Below are positions 1 through 8,205 of a stretch of 64,000 nucleotides of DNA, one piece after another. The notes beneath the pieces were generated by a model. That model was not told the origin of the DNA. It ran no database searches and was given only the letters and a program-made list of their open reading frames with translations. This stretch comes from Opitutia bacterium. Its GTDB lineage: Bacteria > Verrucomicrobiota > Verrucomicrobiia > Opitutales > Opitutaceae. The translations under genes and the position numbers were made by a program. The stretch spans positions 1,212,775 to 1,276,774 of the forward strand of contig JACRHT010000017.1 of NCBI GenBank assembly GCA_016217545.1. The letters are read 5' to 3'. Positions within the stretch are counted from its first letter, which is position 1, and each line of letters begins with the position of its first letter.

Positions 1-397
1 CCTCGCCCTTTTCCACCGCGGTGAACACGTCGGCGAGCGACGGCATCGGGCGGTAGTCGACGCTGCGGCCGAATTTCTTCAAAGCCGCGGCGTGGGTGTA
101 GGTCGCCTCGGGTCCGAGGTAGGCGATGACGAGCGGCTTTTCCAACGCGAGCGCGGCGGACATGATCTCGCGGTAGATGGCTTGGAGCGCGGCGGGTTTG
201 AGCACGCCGCCCTTGTTGGTGGCGGCGACGCGGCGGAGCACGTCGGCCTCGCGCTCGGCCACATAGATGCGACCGCGAGCGCCGCGTTTCACTTCGCCGA
301 TGCGTTGGGCGAGACGGAGGCGATCGTTGAGGAGCTTCACGACACGCTCGTCGATGGTGTCAATGCGCGTGCGGATGGCGGCGAGTTCTTTTTTCAT
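1..397 (-). CDS. pheA: Bifunctional chorismate mutase / prephenate dehydratase (P-protein), 3' part cut by the window edge
   Basis: The enzyme converts chorismate to prephenate and then to phenylpyruvate, in phenylalanine synthesis in the cytoplasm. The protein begins MKKELAAIRTRIDTIDERVV, a typical AroQ-type chorismate mutase helix, and this domain fills about residues 1-88. The prephenate dehydratase domain then opens with IAYLGPEATYTHAAALKKFG, close to the family's usual YLGPEGTFTH. Only about 132 residues lie in the window, so the dehydratase core and any ACT domain are off the edge. The ATG overlaps the aroF stop in an ATGA, which points to translational coupling. Regulation is probably through the attenuator upstream of aroF. 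Confidence 0.9.
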   Translation of the reverse strand, partial: MKKELAAIRTRIDTIDERVVKLLNDRLRLAQRIGEVKRGARGRIYVAEREADVLRRVAATNKGGVLKPAALQAIYREIMSAALALEKPLVIAYLGPEATYTHAAALKKFGRSVDYRPMPSLADVFTAVEKGE

Positions 398-1446
398 GCG
401 CGGGCGGCGGCGGGTTGGGGACGCAGCGAAGCGTGGAGAGCGCGGCAGCGTTTGACCAGCTCGGCAAGCGCCGAGGGTGTCACGGCCTGCTTCGGGTCGT
501 CGCCGATGCCGTGCGACGGGCTGACGTGAGCCTCGATGCAGAGGCCGTCGCAGCCGTAGGCGACCGCGGCGAGCGCGGCGGCCGGGACGTAGGAGGCCTT
601 GCCGACCGAGTGCGACGGGTCGACGACGACCGGCGCCCAAGTCTTTTCCTTGAGGAGCGGTGTGATCGATTCGTCGGGCTGATTGCGGTAACCCTCGAGC
701 TGCGGCTGCGTGCCGCGCGGACAGAGAATGACGTTCGGATTGCCGAAAGCCGCGATGTATTCGGCAGCGGAAATGAACTCCGCGAGCGGGCCGCTGTGGA
801 TGCTGCGCTTGAGCATCACGGCGGTCTGGCGGCCGGCGATGGCGCGGCCGACCTGGCGGAGGAGCGAGTAGTTGAGGGCGTTGCGCGCGCCGATTTGGAG
901 CACGTGCACGCCGGCATCGAGGGCGAGATTGATGTGCTCGAGTTCCATTACCTCGGTGACGACGGGTAGGCCGGTGCGGCGCGAGGCGTCCATGAGGATT
1001 TCAAGCGAGCGCGCGTCGCCCTGGAAGCTGTAGGGATTCGTGCGCGGCTTCCACACACCGCCGCGGAGCGCGTCGGCGCCGGCCTCCTTCACGGCCTGCG
1101 AAGTCTCGAGGTAGTAGTTGGGATTTTTCGGATCGATCGTGCACTGGCCGGCGATGATGAGCAGTTCCTCGCCCAGCGTAACGTTGCCGATTTTCAGGCG
1201 GTGATTCGCGAGATCGGAGCGCCGGTCCATGAGCTTGAACGGCGACTGGATGCGGTCGATGCGCTCGACGTAGTCGAGGCCCTCGAGGCGCGCGATCATG
1301 AGGTCATCGCGCTCGTCGCCGACGATGGCGTAGATGGAGCGCACGGCGCCGATGATCGGCTGAATCTTGCAGCCGAACTCGGCGACGATGGTCGTGACTT
1401 CGTTGAGCTGTTCGGGCGTGAGGCGATTGGCTTTGGGGAGGATCAT
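394..1446 (-). CDS. aroF: 3-deoxy-7-phosphoheptulonate (DAHP) synthase, AroF/type I-beta with N-terminal regulatory domain
   Basis: The enzyme joins phosphoenolpyruvate and erythrose 4-phosphate, the first step of the shikimate pathway. The 350-aa protein has an ACT/ferredoxin-like N-terminal domain (about residues 1-75), then the barrel. Recognisable motifs are KPRTNPYSFQG, CPRGTQPQL and VDPSHSVGK. One oddity is that the usual GPC(S/T) motif near residue 100 reads AGQCTID, with Gln replacing Pro. It is the first gene of an operon with pheA (4-nt overlap). A second DAHP synthase of the AroG class lies at 22076-23140. The ATG at 1446 directly follows the attenuator region. Confidence 0.93.
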   Translation of the reverse strand: MILPKANRLTPEQLNEVTTIVAEFGCKIQPIIGAVRSIYAIVGDERDDLMIARLEGLDYVERIDRIQSPFKLMDRRSDLANHRLKIGNVTLGEELLIIAGQCTIDPKNPNYYLETSQAVKEAGADALRGGVWKPRTNPYSFQGDARSLEILMDASRRTGLPVVTEVMELEHINLALDAGVHVLQIGARNALNYSLLRQVGRAIAGRQTAVMLKRSIHSGPLAEFISAAEYIAAFGNPNVILCPRGTQPQLEGYRNQPDESITPLLKEKTWAPVVVDPSHSVGKASYVPAAALAAVAYGCDGLCIEAHVSPSHGIGDDPKQAVTPSALAELVKRCRALHASLRPQPAAARA

Positions 1447-1484
1447 GGGAGCGAGTGTGAGGGAGTCGGTGGTGGAAAAACAAA

Positions 1485-1510
1485 AGAGCCGCCCGGGATT
1501 GGGCGGCTCT
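1485..1510 (-). terminator. Rho-independent terminator, terminator arm of a putative phe attenuator
   Basis: Read on the minus strand, AGAGCCGCCC, a 6-nt loop and GGGCGGCTCT form a perfect 10-bp stem followed by TTTGTTTTT. It lies about 40 nt before the aroF start and 38 nt after the stop codon of a Phe-rich leader ORF. It could alternatively end transcription from the gene at 1712-2122, but its placement before aroF and its match with a leader segment favour attenuation. Confidence 0.85.
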
Positions 1511-1547
1511 GGTGCTTAAATCTGGTGAGTCAGTTTATGCTTCGGAG

Positions 1548-1619
1548 TCAGCCGCCCATGGTTCGCGGGGCAAAAAAGCCGGCGAACGCAAAAAAGCTAT
1601 AGGCAAACGACTGAAGCAT
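1548..1619 (-). CDS. Phe-rich leader peptide of the aroF-pheA operon (23 aa)
   Basis: The ORF reads MLQSFAYSFFAFAGFFA followed by PRTMGG and stop, with six Phe and one Tyr within residues 5-16. This composition is typical of pheL-type leader peptides. The last codons contain TGGGCGGCT (plus-strand 1550-1558), which is complementary over 9 nt to the 5' arm of the following terminator (1500-1508). An early segment, GCTTCAGTCG (1608-1617), can pair with the stretch at 1539-1554. So the 1:2, 2:3 and 3:4 pairings of a classical attenuator are all available. Ribosome stalling at the Phe codons would favour 2:3 and read-through. No Shine-Dalgarno sequence is visible before the ATG, and the promoter is not clear. 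Confidence 0.75.
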   Translation of the reverse strand: MLQSFAYSFFAFAGFFAPRTMGG

Positions 1620-1711
1620 GTGCGCAGAGGAGTGGCGGCGGGCGCGCGAGGTGTCAACGACGGGGTTTTCGGCGCGATGTCATATATCGGCCGCACCGCA
1701 CTCTTTGCGGT

Positions 1712-2122
1712 CTATCGGGTGCGCACTTGAAGACCGCTGATAGAAACGATTCCGACCTCCTTCTCCGATTCCCCCGCCAAAACTCGAACAACGTCTTCAT
1801 CTTGTTTCACGCGCAGAGACTCGCCCCACCAGGGCCGCAATCGCACGGCTTCCACCCATTCTTCTCTATCCCTCACATAGAAGGAGAGCATGCAGCTCTC
1901 CACGCCGGAGGTGAAGGCTCGTTCCACCACAAGTAGTTCATGCTTTTGCCACGAGAATAGGCGGACGCTGTATCCGCCGAAGCTTTCTTTTTCGGCCCAC
2001 TTCTCCAACTCAACACGACTAGCGAAGCGGCGCTCTTCGCCAATGCCTCGCCTCTCGGCCAAACCAAGACTGGCTGCGGAGATCACCATCAACAGAGCGA
2101 TCGAAAGACGCAGCGCTTTCAT
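1712..2122 (-). CDS. Small secreted protein of unknown function
   Basis: This 136-aa protein starts with a likely signal peptide (MKALRLSIALLMVISAASLG, cleavage near residue 22). The mature part is polar, with many Glu and Arg residues and several Trp, and shows no family motif I recognise. It starts 6 nt after the glgA stop, so it is probably cotranscribed with glgA. Its base composition is visibly less GC-rich than glgA, which suggests a later addition. No function is proposed. Confidence 0.6.
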   Translation of the reverse strand: MKALRLSIALLMVISAASLGLAERRGIGEERRFASRVELEKWAEKESFGGYSVRLFSWQKHELLVVERAFTSGVESCMLSFYVRDREEWVEAVRLRPWWGESLRVKQDEDVVRVLAGESEKEVGIVSISGLQVRTR

Positions 2123-2128
2123 CTCGCC

Positions 2129-3601
2129 TCACTCCTCCAGCGCCACGCCCGTCCGCGCCTCGATCGCCCAGCGGTAACACTCCACGTATTTCGGCGCACT
2201 CGCGGCCCACGAAAAATCCTGCGCCATCGCACGCAGCTGCATGGCGCGAAACTCCTCGCGCCGGTCGTAGTAAGTCGCGCACGCGCGGCCGATCGCCTGG
2301 TAGAGCGCGGCCGAGTTCGCTTCGCGGAAAAGGAAACCCGTGCCGCGATTCGAGCCTTCGTCGTAGTTCACCACCGTGTCCACGAGGCCGCCGGTCGCGC
2401 GCACGATCGGCAACGTGCCGTAGCGCATCGCATACATCTGGGTGAGACCGCACGGCTCCGAACGGCTCGGCATCACAAAGAGATCGCTGCCCGCCTGCAC
2501 GAGACGCGCGAGCTTCGGGTCGAAGCCGATGAACGCCCCGATCTTGCCCGGATAGCGCGCCGCCGCCGCACGGAACATCGCTTCGGTCCGCTCGTCGCCG
2601 CTGCCCACGATGGCAAACTGCACGTGCATGCGCTCGACGATGTGCCCGATCGATTCGGCGAGCAGGTCGAGACCCTTCTGATGCGCGAGACGCGCGACGA
2701 CGCCGTAGACGGCGACATGCGCGTCGGGATTGAGGCCGAGCCGTTCCTGCAACGCCGCCTTGCACGCCGCTTTGCCGGCGAGATCGGCGGCGGAGAAATT
2801 CGCGGGCAGCGCCTTGTCGGTCGCAGGATCCCACGCGGCGGCATCGATGCCGTTGAGGATGCCAATCACATCCGCCGAGCGGAAACGCAGCACGCTATCC
2901 AGTCCGAAGCCACCTTCGCGCGTCCGGATTTCCTGCGCGTAGGTCGGACTCACCGTCGTGATCTTCGACGAGTGATAGAGCCCGCCCTTCATCATGTTCA
3001 CCTGGCCGTGGCTCTCGAGCGAGTCGGCACGATACTCGCTCATTGGCAGCCGAGAAAACTCCACGAGTCCGCGCGGCGCGAGGCCCTGATGCTCGAGGTT
3101 GTGCACCGTGAAAACCGTCGCGATTTTCCCGAGCGGTCCGTCGCGCAGCGTCGTGTTCAGCATCACGGGCAGCAGGCCCGTCGTCCAATCGTGCGCATGG
3201 ATCACGTCCGGGATCCAGTCGAGCTGCTCGCACAGCGCGAGCACCGCGCGACAGAAGAACGCGAAGCGAAACGGATTGTCGCTCGACTCGCTGTAGACCT
3301 CCGGGCGGCCGAAATACCAATCGTGCTCGATGAAATAGGCCGGCACCGCGGTCCCCGGCAGCGTCGTTTCCCACGTGCGCGCCCAACGCGCCTCGGGACC
3401 GACATCGACGCCGAGCGGCTCCTCGCGCGTCGTCCATTCACCGACGCGTTTCGTCGTGGCGTAGAGCGGGCACATGACCCGCGCATCGTGGCCGAGCGCC
3501 GCGATGTCTTTCGGCAGCGCGCCGACCATGTCGGCGAGACCGCCCACTTTGACGAAAGGTTCAACCTCGGGGGTGACGAACAGGACTTTCAGCCGGCGCA
3601 T
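2129..3601 (-). CDS. glgA: Glycogen synthase (ADP-glucose type)
   Basis: The enzyme transfers glucose from ADP-glucose to a growing alpha-1,4-glucan in the cytoplasm. The 490-aa length fits the family. The N-terminus MRRLKVLFVTPEVEPFVKVG contains the K-x-G-G-L substrate loop (KVGGLADM, Lys18), typical of GT5 enzymes. The C-terminal half carries SRSEPCGLTQMYAMRYGTLP and VRATGGLVDTV, the GT-B nucleotide-sugar binding region. I chose the ATG at 3601; an in-frame upstream ATG at 3622 would add seven residues (MGLSGVP) that do not belong to the fold. Confidence 0.93.
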   Translation of the reverse strand: MRRLKVLFVTPEVEPFVKVGGLADMVGALPKDIAALGHDARVMCPLYATTKRVGEWTTREEPLGVDVGPEARWARTWETTLPGTAVPAYFIEHDWYFGRPEVYSESSDNPFRFAFFCRAVLALCEQLDWIPDVIHAHDWTTGLLPVMLNTTLRDGPLGKIATVFTVHNLEHQGLAPRGLVEFSRLPMSEYRADSLESHGQVNMMKGGLYHSSKITTVSPTYAQEIRTREGGFGLDSVLRFRSADVIGILNGIDAAAWDPATDKALPANFSAADLAGKAACKAALQERLGLNPDAHVAVYGVVARLAHQKGLDLLAESIGHIVERMHVQFAIVGSGDERTEAMFRAAAARYPGKIGAFIGFDPKLARLVQAGSDLFVMPSRSEPCGLTQMYAMRYGTLPIVRATGGLVDTVVNYDEGSNRGTGFLFREANSAALYQAIGRACATYYDRREEFRAMQLRAMAQDFSWAASAPKYVECYRWAIEARTGVALEE

Positions 3602-3728
3602 AGGAACGCCACTCAGCCCCAACGCCCGGCCCGTGCCGAGTCAAAATTAGACGCCTTCCCCCTCGCCCAAACACGCGCGCCCGGCCAACACCTCCCCGGC
3701 AACCTCGCGTCCGCGCCCGTCGCACACG

Positions 3729-4871
3729 CTAGACCTTCGCGCGCGCACGCGCCTGCCGCAGCAATTCCGCCCACGGCGAACGCTCGCCGCATGCCCGCGC
3801 CGCCGCCGCGCGACCGCAAAGCGAACCCACGATGTTGCCCGTGCCGCTGTAGCCGCCCAGCGCCCAGACTTTCGGGCGCACCTCCTCGAGCAGCGGCAAA
3901 CCATCGATCGTGTAACCCACCGACGCCGCCCAGCGGTGCGTCACGGGAGCATTCACGCCGAGATGCCCGCGCAGGAACCGCTCGATCTTTTCCTGAATGA
4001 AGTCCGTGGGATCCGCCGATTGCGTCCATTCCTCCTCCAGCGCGTGATCGCGAAACCCGCCGAGCGCGATCGAACCGTCCGCGAGCTGCTGCCAATACTC
4101 GTAGCCGTAACGCCAGTAGACCGCCCGCGGAAAACTCACCTCGCGCGTCGGCGCCGTGGCCAGCATCTGCAGCCGAGCCGTGCGCACGCGCGACGCCAGC
4201 TCCGGGAAAATCCGCTCCAGCCGCCCATCCACGGCGACGATCACCGTGTCCGCCACGACCGCGCCCACATCGGACACGACCTGCCCCGGCACGAGCTTCT
4301 TCAACGGCGAGCGCTCGAACAAACGCACGCCCTGCTCGCGCAACCGCCGCGCAACCGCCCGCACCCGCGCGAGCGGCTGAAACACGCCGTCCGTCGGCAA
4401 CAACAACCCCTCGCCCTCCGGCCCGCGATACCACTCGACTCGAAACCCGTCGGCCTGCAACGCCGCCAGATGCGCGCGGCAATCCTCCCCTTCCGCCGGA
4501 CTCGCCGCGATCCGCAGCGAGCCGTTCAATTTGAACACACCGGGCAACGCCGCCGCCTGCCGCTGGATTTCCTCCGCCGTCGCGCGATAAATGCCCGCCG
4601 CAACCTCGCGCCCGAACTGCGCGACGGTGTCGTGATAAAACTTCGCCAGTCCCGCCAGCACGAAGCCGCCGTTGCGCCCCGCCGCACCCGCGCCCGCGCC
4701 ACGCGCGTCGATCCCGACCGCATCCACACCCCGCGCGCGCAACTCCTCCAGCGCCGCCAGCCCCGAGCCACCGAGGCCGACCACGCACACATCCGCCCGC
4801 ACCACGCCCGCAAGCTGCGGCAGCGGTTCCCACGGCGCATCGTCCCAGATCGGCCTGTTCACGCGCCGCAT
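3729..4871 (-). CDS. FAD-dependent amine/amino-acid oxidoreductase (DAO family, PuuB-like)
   Basis: The 380-aa protein has a dinucleotide-binding motif VVGLGGSGLAALEELRARG near residue 30. It also has the AAGRNGGF segment seen in gamma-glutamylputrescine oxidase and related DAO-family enzymes, and the C-terminal GYSGTGN segment that contacts FAD. It would oxidise an amine or amino acid in the cytoplasm; the substrate cannot be read from sequence. The start at 4871 (MRRVNRPIWDDAPWEP) is chosen because sequence upstream in frame is Arg/Cys-rich and unlike protein. One copy of a 21-bp repeat lies 43 nt upstream, in the same orientation relative to this gene as the other copy has relative to kynureninase. 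Confidence 0.8.
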   Translation of the reverse strand: MRRVNRPIWDDAPWEPLPQLAGVVRADVCVVGLGGSGLAALEELRARGVDAVGIDARGAGAGAAGRNGGFVLAGLAKFYHDTVAQFGREVAAGIYRATAEEIQRQAAALPGVFKLNGSLRIAASPAEGEDCRAHLAALQADGFRVEWYRGPEGEGLLLPTDGVFQPLARVRAVARRLREQGVRLFERSPLKKLVPGQVVSDVGAVVADTVIVAVDGRLERIFPELASRVRTARLQMLATAPTREVSFPRAVYWRYGYEYWQQLADGSIALGGFRDHALEEEWTQSADPTDFIQEKIERFLRGHLGVNAPVTHRWAASVGYTIDGLPLLEEVRPKVWALGGYSGTGNIVGSLCGRAAAARACGERSPWAELLRQARARAKV

Positions 4872-4913
4872 GCTGCCGCCCTCGCCTCGGTTTTCAAGCC
4901 CCGCGCCAATCGA

Positions 4914-4934
4914 GCCAATGTTCCTATTAAGCAA
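4914..4934. repeat. Left copy of a perfect 21-bp inverted repeat
   Basis: The minus strand reads TTGCTTAATAGGAACATTGG plus C, an exact inverted copy of 5295-5315. It is AT-rich in a GC-rich setting. It overlaps the stop codon of the HTH gene and sits 43 nt before the oxidoreductase ATG. It may be an operator/promoter; TGCTTAATA resembles an extended -10. Confidence 0.9.
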
Positions 4935-5292
4935 TTTTGTTCCGACGCTTCCGGTCCTGCCGCACCAACCAGAACAGCAGCAGCAACGTGCGCTCCGCAT
5001 CCGGCATCGCGCTCCGACGGGTGAAAAACTGGGTGATGCGCCCGCGATGCAAGCCGAGCTCATAGGCGAGCAGCGCCTTCGCGCCCCGCCGCCGCAGGAG
5101 CGGTCGCACCATCTCGACCAGCGCGAGCCAGTGCGGCGTTTCCACGCCGGGCCGCAGCGTGGCGTTCCGCCGCGCCGGCCGCCGCGGCACGGCATGGCGT
5201 CGCAACTCGCGCGCGAGTTCGACGGCGGCGATTTCGATCAACGAAAGGAGCGGATCGAGGTGGCGAAGGCGGGCGGGACCAGAGTAGAGCAT
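4927..5292 (-). CDS. Small HTH protein, putative regulator framed by inverted repeats
   Basis: The 121-aa protein is basic and has a helix-turn-helix-like stretch at about residues 71-92 (AKALLAYELGLHRGRITQFF), followed by MPDAERTLLLLFWLV. This resembles Cro/CI-type DNA-binding domains in which the second helix reads LGLHRGRITQF. Its stop codon lies inside the left 21-bp repeat, and its ATG lies 2 nt from the right copy, so the mRNA could be nearly leaderless. The context suggests control of the flanking oxidoreductase and kynurenine genes, possibly together with itself. The alternative is that gene and repeats form one small mobile unit. Family assignment is by eye only. Confidence 0.6.
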   Translation of the reverse strand: MLYSGPARLRHLDPLLSLIEIAAVELARELRRHAVPRRPARRNATLRPGVETPHWLALVEMVRPLLRRRGAKALLAYELGLHRGRITQFFTRRSAMPDAERTLLLLFWLVRQDRKRRNKIA

Positions 5293-5294
5293 AG

Positions 5295-5315
5295 TTGCTT
5301 AATAGGAACATTGGC
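5295..5315. repeat. Right copy of a perfect 21-bp inverted repeat
   Basis: The plus strand reads TTGCTTAATAGGAACATTGG plus C and sits 33 nt before the kynU ATG. Identity with the left copy (4914-4934, inverted) stops exactly at both edges, and no target-site duplication is evident outside the pair. Confidence 0.9.
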
Positions 5316-5348
5316 CGCGAAGGGAGCTTTCGCGTTTGCTCCGAAAGG

Positions 5349-6650
5349 ATGGATTCCAAGGCTTGCGCGATGCCGTTTGCCGCCCTCCGGGACCACGCCG
5401 CTGCGTTGGATCGCGCCGATCCGCTCGCACGCTTGCGGGCAGAGTTTCACCTGCCGGCGGGACAAATCTACCTCGACGGCAATTCGCTCGGGCTGCTCTC
5501 GCGTCCTGCGGAAGCCGCCGCGCGCCGCGTGCTCGATGAGTGGCGCACGCTCGGCATCGGCGCCTGGACGGACGCCACGCCGCCGTGGGTTTCACTGTGC
5601 GAGACGATCGCGACGCAGCTCGCCCCGCTCGTCGGCGCGGCACCGGACGAGCTCTGCGTGACGAGTTCAACCACCGGCAATCTCCATCAGTTGCTCGCGA
5701 CGCTTTTCGACCCCGCCGCCACGCGTCGCGTCATCCTCGGTGACGAACTGAATTTCCCTTCCGATGCGCACGCGATCGCCAGTCACCTCCGCCTGCGCGG
5801 CCTCGATCCCGCGACGCACTACCGCGAGGTGCGCAGCCGCGACGGGCGCACGCTGAACGAGGACGACATCATCGCCGCGTTCGCCCCGGACGTGCAGATC
5901 GCGGTGCTGCCCTCGGTGCTGTTCACGAGCGGCCAACGGCTCGATCTCGCGCGCCTCACCCGCGAAGCACACGCGCGCGGCATCGTGATCGGGTTCGACT
6001 GCTCGCACTCGATCGGCGCCGTGCCGCACGTGTTCGATGCCGACGGCGTCGATTTCGCGTTCTGGTGTTCCTACAAGTATCTCAACGCCGGCCCCGGCGC
6101 GGTCGGCGGCCTTTACCTCCATCGCCGCCACCACACGCGCGCGCCCGGCCTCGCCGGCTGGTGGGGCGTGGCGCTCGGCCGGCGCTTCGCCATGTCGCAC
6201 ACGCACGAGGCCGCCCTCGGCGCCGCGGCGCTGCACGTGGGCACGCCGCCCATCCTGAGCGTGGCGCCGTTGCAGGGAGCGCTCGGACTCTTCGCTGCCG
6301 CCGGCGGCATCGCTCCCCTGCGGGCAAAATCCCTCGCGCTCACCTCGTGGCTCATCGAACTCGCCGATGCGCACCTCGCGCCGCTCGGCTTCACCGTCGT
6401 GACACCCCGCGATCCCGCGCACCGCGGCGGCCACGTGTCGCTCGCCCATCCGGAGGCCTGGCGCATTTGCCAGGCGTTGAAGGCGGCCGGCGTGGTGCCG
6501 GATTTCCGTCCGCCCGACGTCGTCCGGCTCGCACCGACCGCGCTCTATAATTCCTACAGCGACTGCGTTGCCACCATCGAACGGCTCCACCACATCGCCG
6601 TCACCCGCAGCTACGAAACCTTTCCCGCGCACCGCGGCAGCGTCACATGA
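5349..6650 (+). CDS. kynU: Kynureninase
   Basis: The PLP enzyme cleaves kynurenine or 3-hydroxykynurenine to anthranilate or 3-hydroxyanthranilate plus alanine. The 433-aa length is typical. Motifs include YLDGNSLGLL near the N-terminus, VTSSTTGNLHQLL (PLP phosphate region), DCSHSIGAVPH, and FWCSYKYLNAGPG with the Schiff-base lysine at about residue 243. The reading frame is open upstream to a TTG at 5295 inside the 21-bp repeat; I chose ATG 5349, preceded by a purine-rich GAAAGG. The gene overlaps kynB by 4 nt (ATGA). Tryptophan or kynurenine 2,3-dioxygenase genes are not in the window. Confidence 0.92.
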   Translation: MDSKACAMPFAALRDHAAALDRADPLARLRAEFHLPAGQIYLDGNSLGLLSRPAEAAARRVLDEWRTLGIGAWTDATPPWVSLCETIATQLAPLVGAAPDELCVTSSTTGNLHQLLATLFDPAATRRVILGDELNFPSDAHAIASHLRLRGLDPATHYREVRSRDGRTLNEDDIIAAFAPDVQIAVLPSVLFTSGQRLDLARLTREAHARGIVIGFDCSHSIGAVPHVFDADGVDFAFWCSYKYLNAGPGAVGGLYLHRRHHTRAPGLAGWWGVALGRRFAMSHTHEAALGAAALHVGTPPILSVAPLQGALGLFAAAGGIAPLRAKSLALTSWLIELADAHLAPLGFTVVTPRDPAHRGGHVSLAHPEAWRICQALKAAGVVPDFRPPDVVRLAPTALYNSYSDCVATIERLHHIAVTRSYETFPAHRGSVT

Positions 6651-7267
6651 AACTGATCGATATCTCCCGCCCGATCCACAACGGCATGGTCGTCTGGCCC
6701 GGCGACACCGCGACCGAGTTCTCCTTCGCCGCCACCAAGGCCGGCGGCTACTCGGCCAACGTCGGCCGCCTCGTCACGAGCATGCACGCCGGCACGCACG
6801 TCGACGCACCGTATCACTTCGCCGATGCCGGCGCGAAGATCGACGAAGTCGCGCTCGACGCCTACGTCGGACCGGCGCGCGTGATCGACGCCCGCGGGCG
6901 CGACGTGCTCACGCCGGAACTCTTCGCGCCGTTCGACTGGACCGCGACGCCCCGCGCGCTCATTCGCACCGATTGCTGGCAAAACCCCGCCGAGTTTCCG
7001 CCCGGCTGGCCGCGCTACGCGCCGGAGTTGCCGGCCTGGCTCGGCGCGCATGGCGTGCGGCTCATCGGCATGGATTTCCCGTCCGTCGATCAGCCCACGA
7101 GCAAGGACCTGCTCACGCACCACGCGCTCGAAGCGGCCCGCGTGCTCATCCTCGAAAACCTCGACCTGCGCGAAGCGGAGCCTGGCGTCTACGAACTCAT
7201 CGCGCTGCCGCTGAAAGTGCGCGGCGGCGACGGCTCGCCCGTGCGCGCAGTGCTGCGGCGCGATTGA
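6647..7267 (+). CDS. kynB: Kynurenine formamidase (cyclase family, KynB)
   Basis: The enzyme hydrolyses N-formylkynurenine to kynurenine and formate. The 206-aa protein carries the metal-binding cyclase signature HAGTHVDAPYHF (His47, His51, Asp53, His57) and a typical start, LIDISRPIHNGMVVWPGD. Its start overlaps the kynU stop in an ATGA, so the two are translated together. The order KynU then KynB, with no TDO nearby, suggests the first dioxygenase is encoded elsewhere. Confidence 0.92.
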   Translation: MKLIDISRPIHNGMVVWPGDTATEFSFAATKAGGYSANVGRLVTSMHAGTHVDAPYHFADAGAKIDEVALDAYVGPARVIDARGRDVLTPELFAPFDWTATPRALIRTDCWQNPAEFPPGWPRYAPELPAWLGAHGVRLIGMDFPSVDQPTSKDLLTHHALEAARVLILENLDLREAEPGVYELIALPLKVRGGDGSPVRAVLRRD

Positions 7268-7309
7268 CGCGCCCGCCACCACCCGAGCGTCCGCCGGGCG
7301 GCGTCCCGC

Positions 7310-8110
7310 TCACCGTGCGCCGAAAAATTCCCAGCAGAGCACGGCCGCTGCCGCGGACACGTTGAGCGACTCGACCGTTTCGGCGCCGGGGATTTTCACG
7401 AGTCGATCGCACGCCGCCGCGACGCCCGGCGCGATGCCTTTTTCCTCGTTGCCGAGCACGATGGCCGGCGGACGCGGCAAGCCGCGGTCGCGCACTTCGC
7501 GCGGCGACAGTTGCGTGCCGCGCAAGCTCGTGCCGATGAGGTAGTGGCTGCGCTTCAACGTCGCGCAAAAATCCGCCAGCGACGGCACGCGATAGAACTC
7601 CACGAACTCCATGCCGCCCTCGGCCACGCGATACGCCGCCTCGCTCGGGACCGCCTGGCCGGGTGCATCGGGAATCACGATCGCGCGCACGCCGAAATAC
7701 GCCGCGCTGCGCACGATCGCGCCGAGATTGTTGGCGTTGCTCACGCGATCGAGGAGCAAGAGCGGCGTCTTCGCCTTCGCCCACGCGGTGAGCACATCGG
7801 GCGTCACGCGCCGCAACGGCCGCGCCGCGATCACCGCGACGATGCCGCCATGATGCACGGTGCCGGCGACCTTCTCGAGTTCCTCGGGCGGCACCTGGCG
7901 GTAGACGCGCTTGTTCTGCGCGAGGTAGGAGCACATCTCGCCCGCGCGCTTGCCCGTCTGGGCATCGAAGAACAACCGCAACACGTCGGCCGGGTGTTGC
8001 GCGAACAGCGCGGACACGGCCTGCCAGCCGCAGACGTTGAGTTCGGTGGGTTTCGCAGGAGCGGAATGTGGCGCGCGCACGACGCAGCGCACCGCGCCGC
8101 CGCCCGCCAT
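7310..8110 (-). CDS. TrmH/SpoU-family RNA 2'-O-methyltransferase
   Basis: The 266-aa protein has an N-terminal substrate-binding domain, then the SPOUT fold with its three usual motifs: NANNLGAIVRSAAYFGV (about residue 147), IVLGNEEKGI, and ESLNVSAAAAVLCWE at the C-terminus that forms the trefoil knot. It would methylate a ribose in tRNA or rRNA using S-adenosylmethionine. The exact target (for example the RlmB position) cannot be told. The gene converges on kynB across 42 nt. Confidence 0.88.
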   Translation of the reverse strand: MAGGGAVRCVVRAPHSAPAKPTELNVCGWQAVSALFAQHPADVLRLFFDAQTGKRAGEMCSYLAQNKRVYRQVPPEELEKVAGTVHHGGIVAVIAARPLRRVTPDVLTAWAKAKTPLLLLDRVSNANNLGAIVRSAAYFGVRAIVIPDAPGQAVPSEAAYRVAEGGMEFVEFYRVPSLADFCATLKRSHYLIGTSLRGTQLSPREVRDRGLPRPPAIVLGNEEKGIAPGVAAACDRLVKIPGAETVESLNVSAAAAVLCWEFFGAR

Positions 8111-8205
8111 GCAAGCCCGGAGACCGGCGCCCGAGCGGCTACGCAGGACCGCGTATACCCAAACCGGCCGCGCTGCCCTAGGATTCGCGCGGATCCCGAT
8201 CCCAC

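Noticed and set aside
1652..1657. Perfect TTGACA on the minus strand as -35 for the phe leader
   Set aside because: A -10 box at normal spacing would put the transcription start almost at the leader ATG, and no -10-like sequence is there.
1712..2122. Low-GC secreted protein gene as a solitary integron cassette
   Set aside because: No attC-like palindrome on either side.
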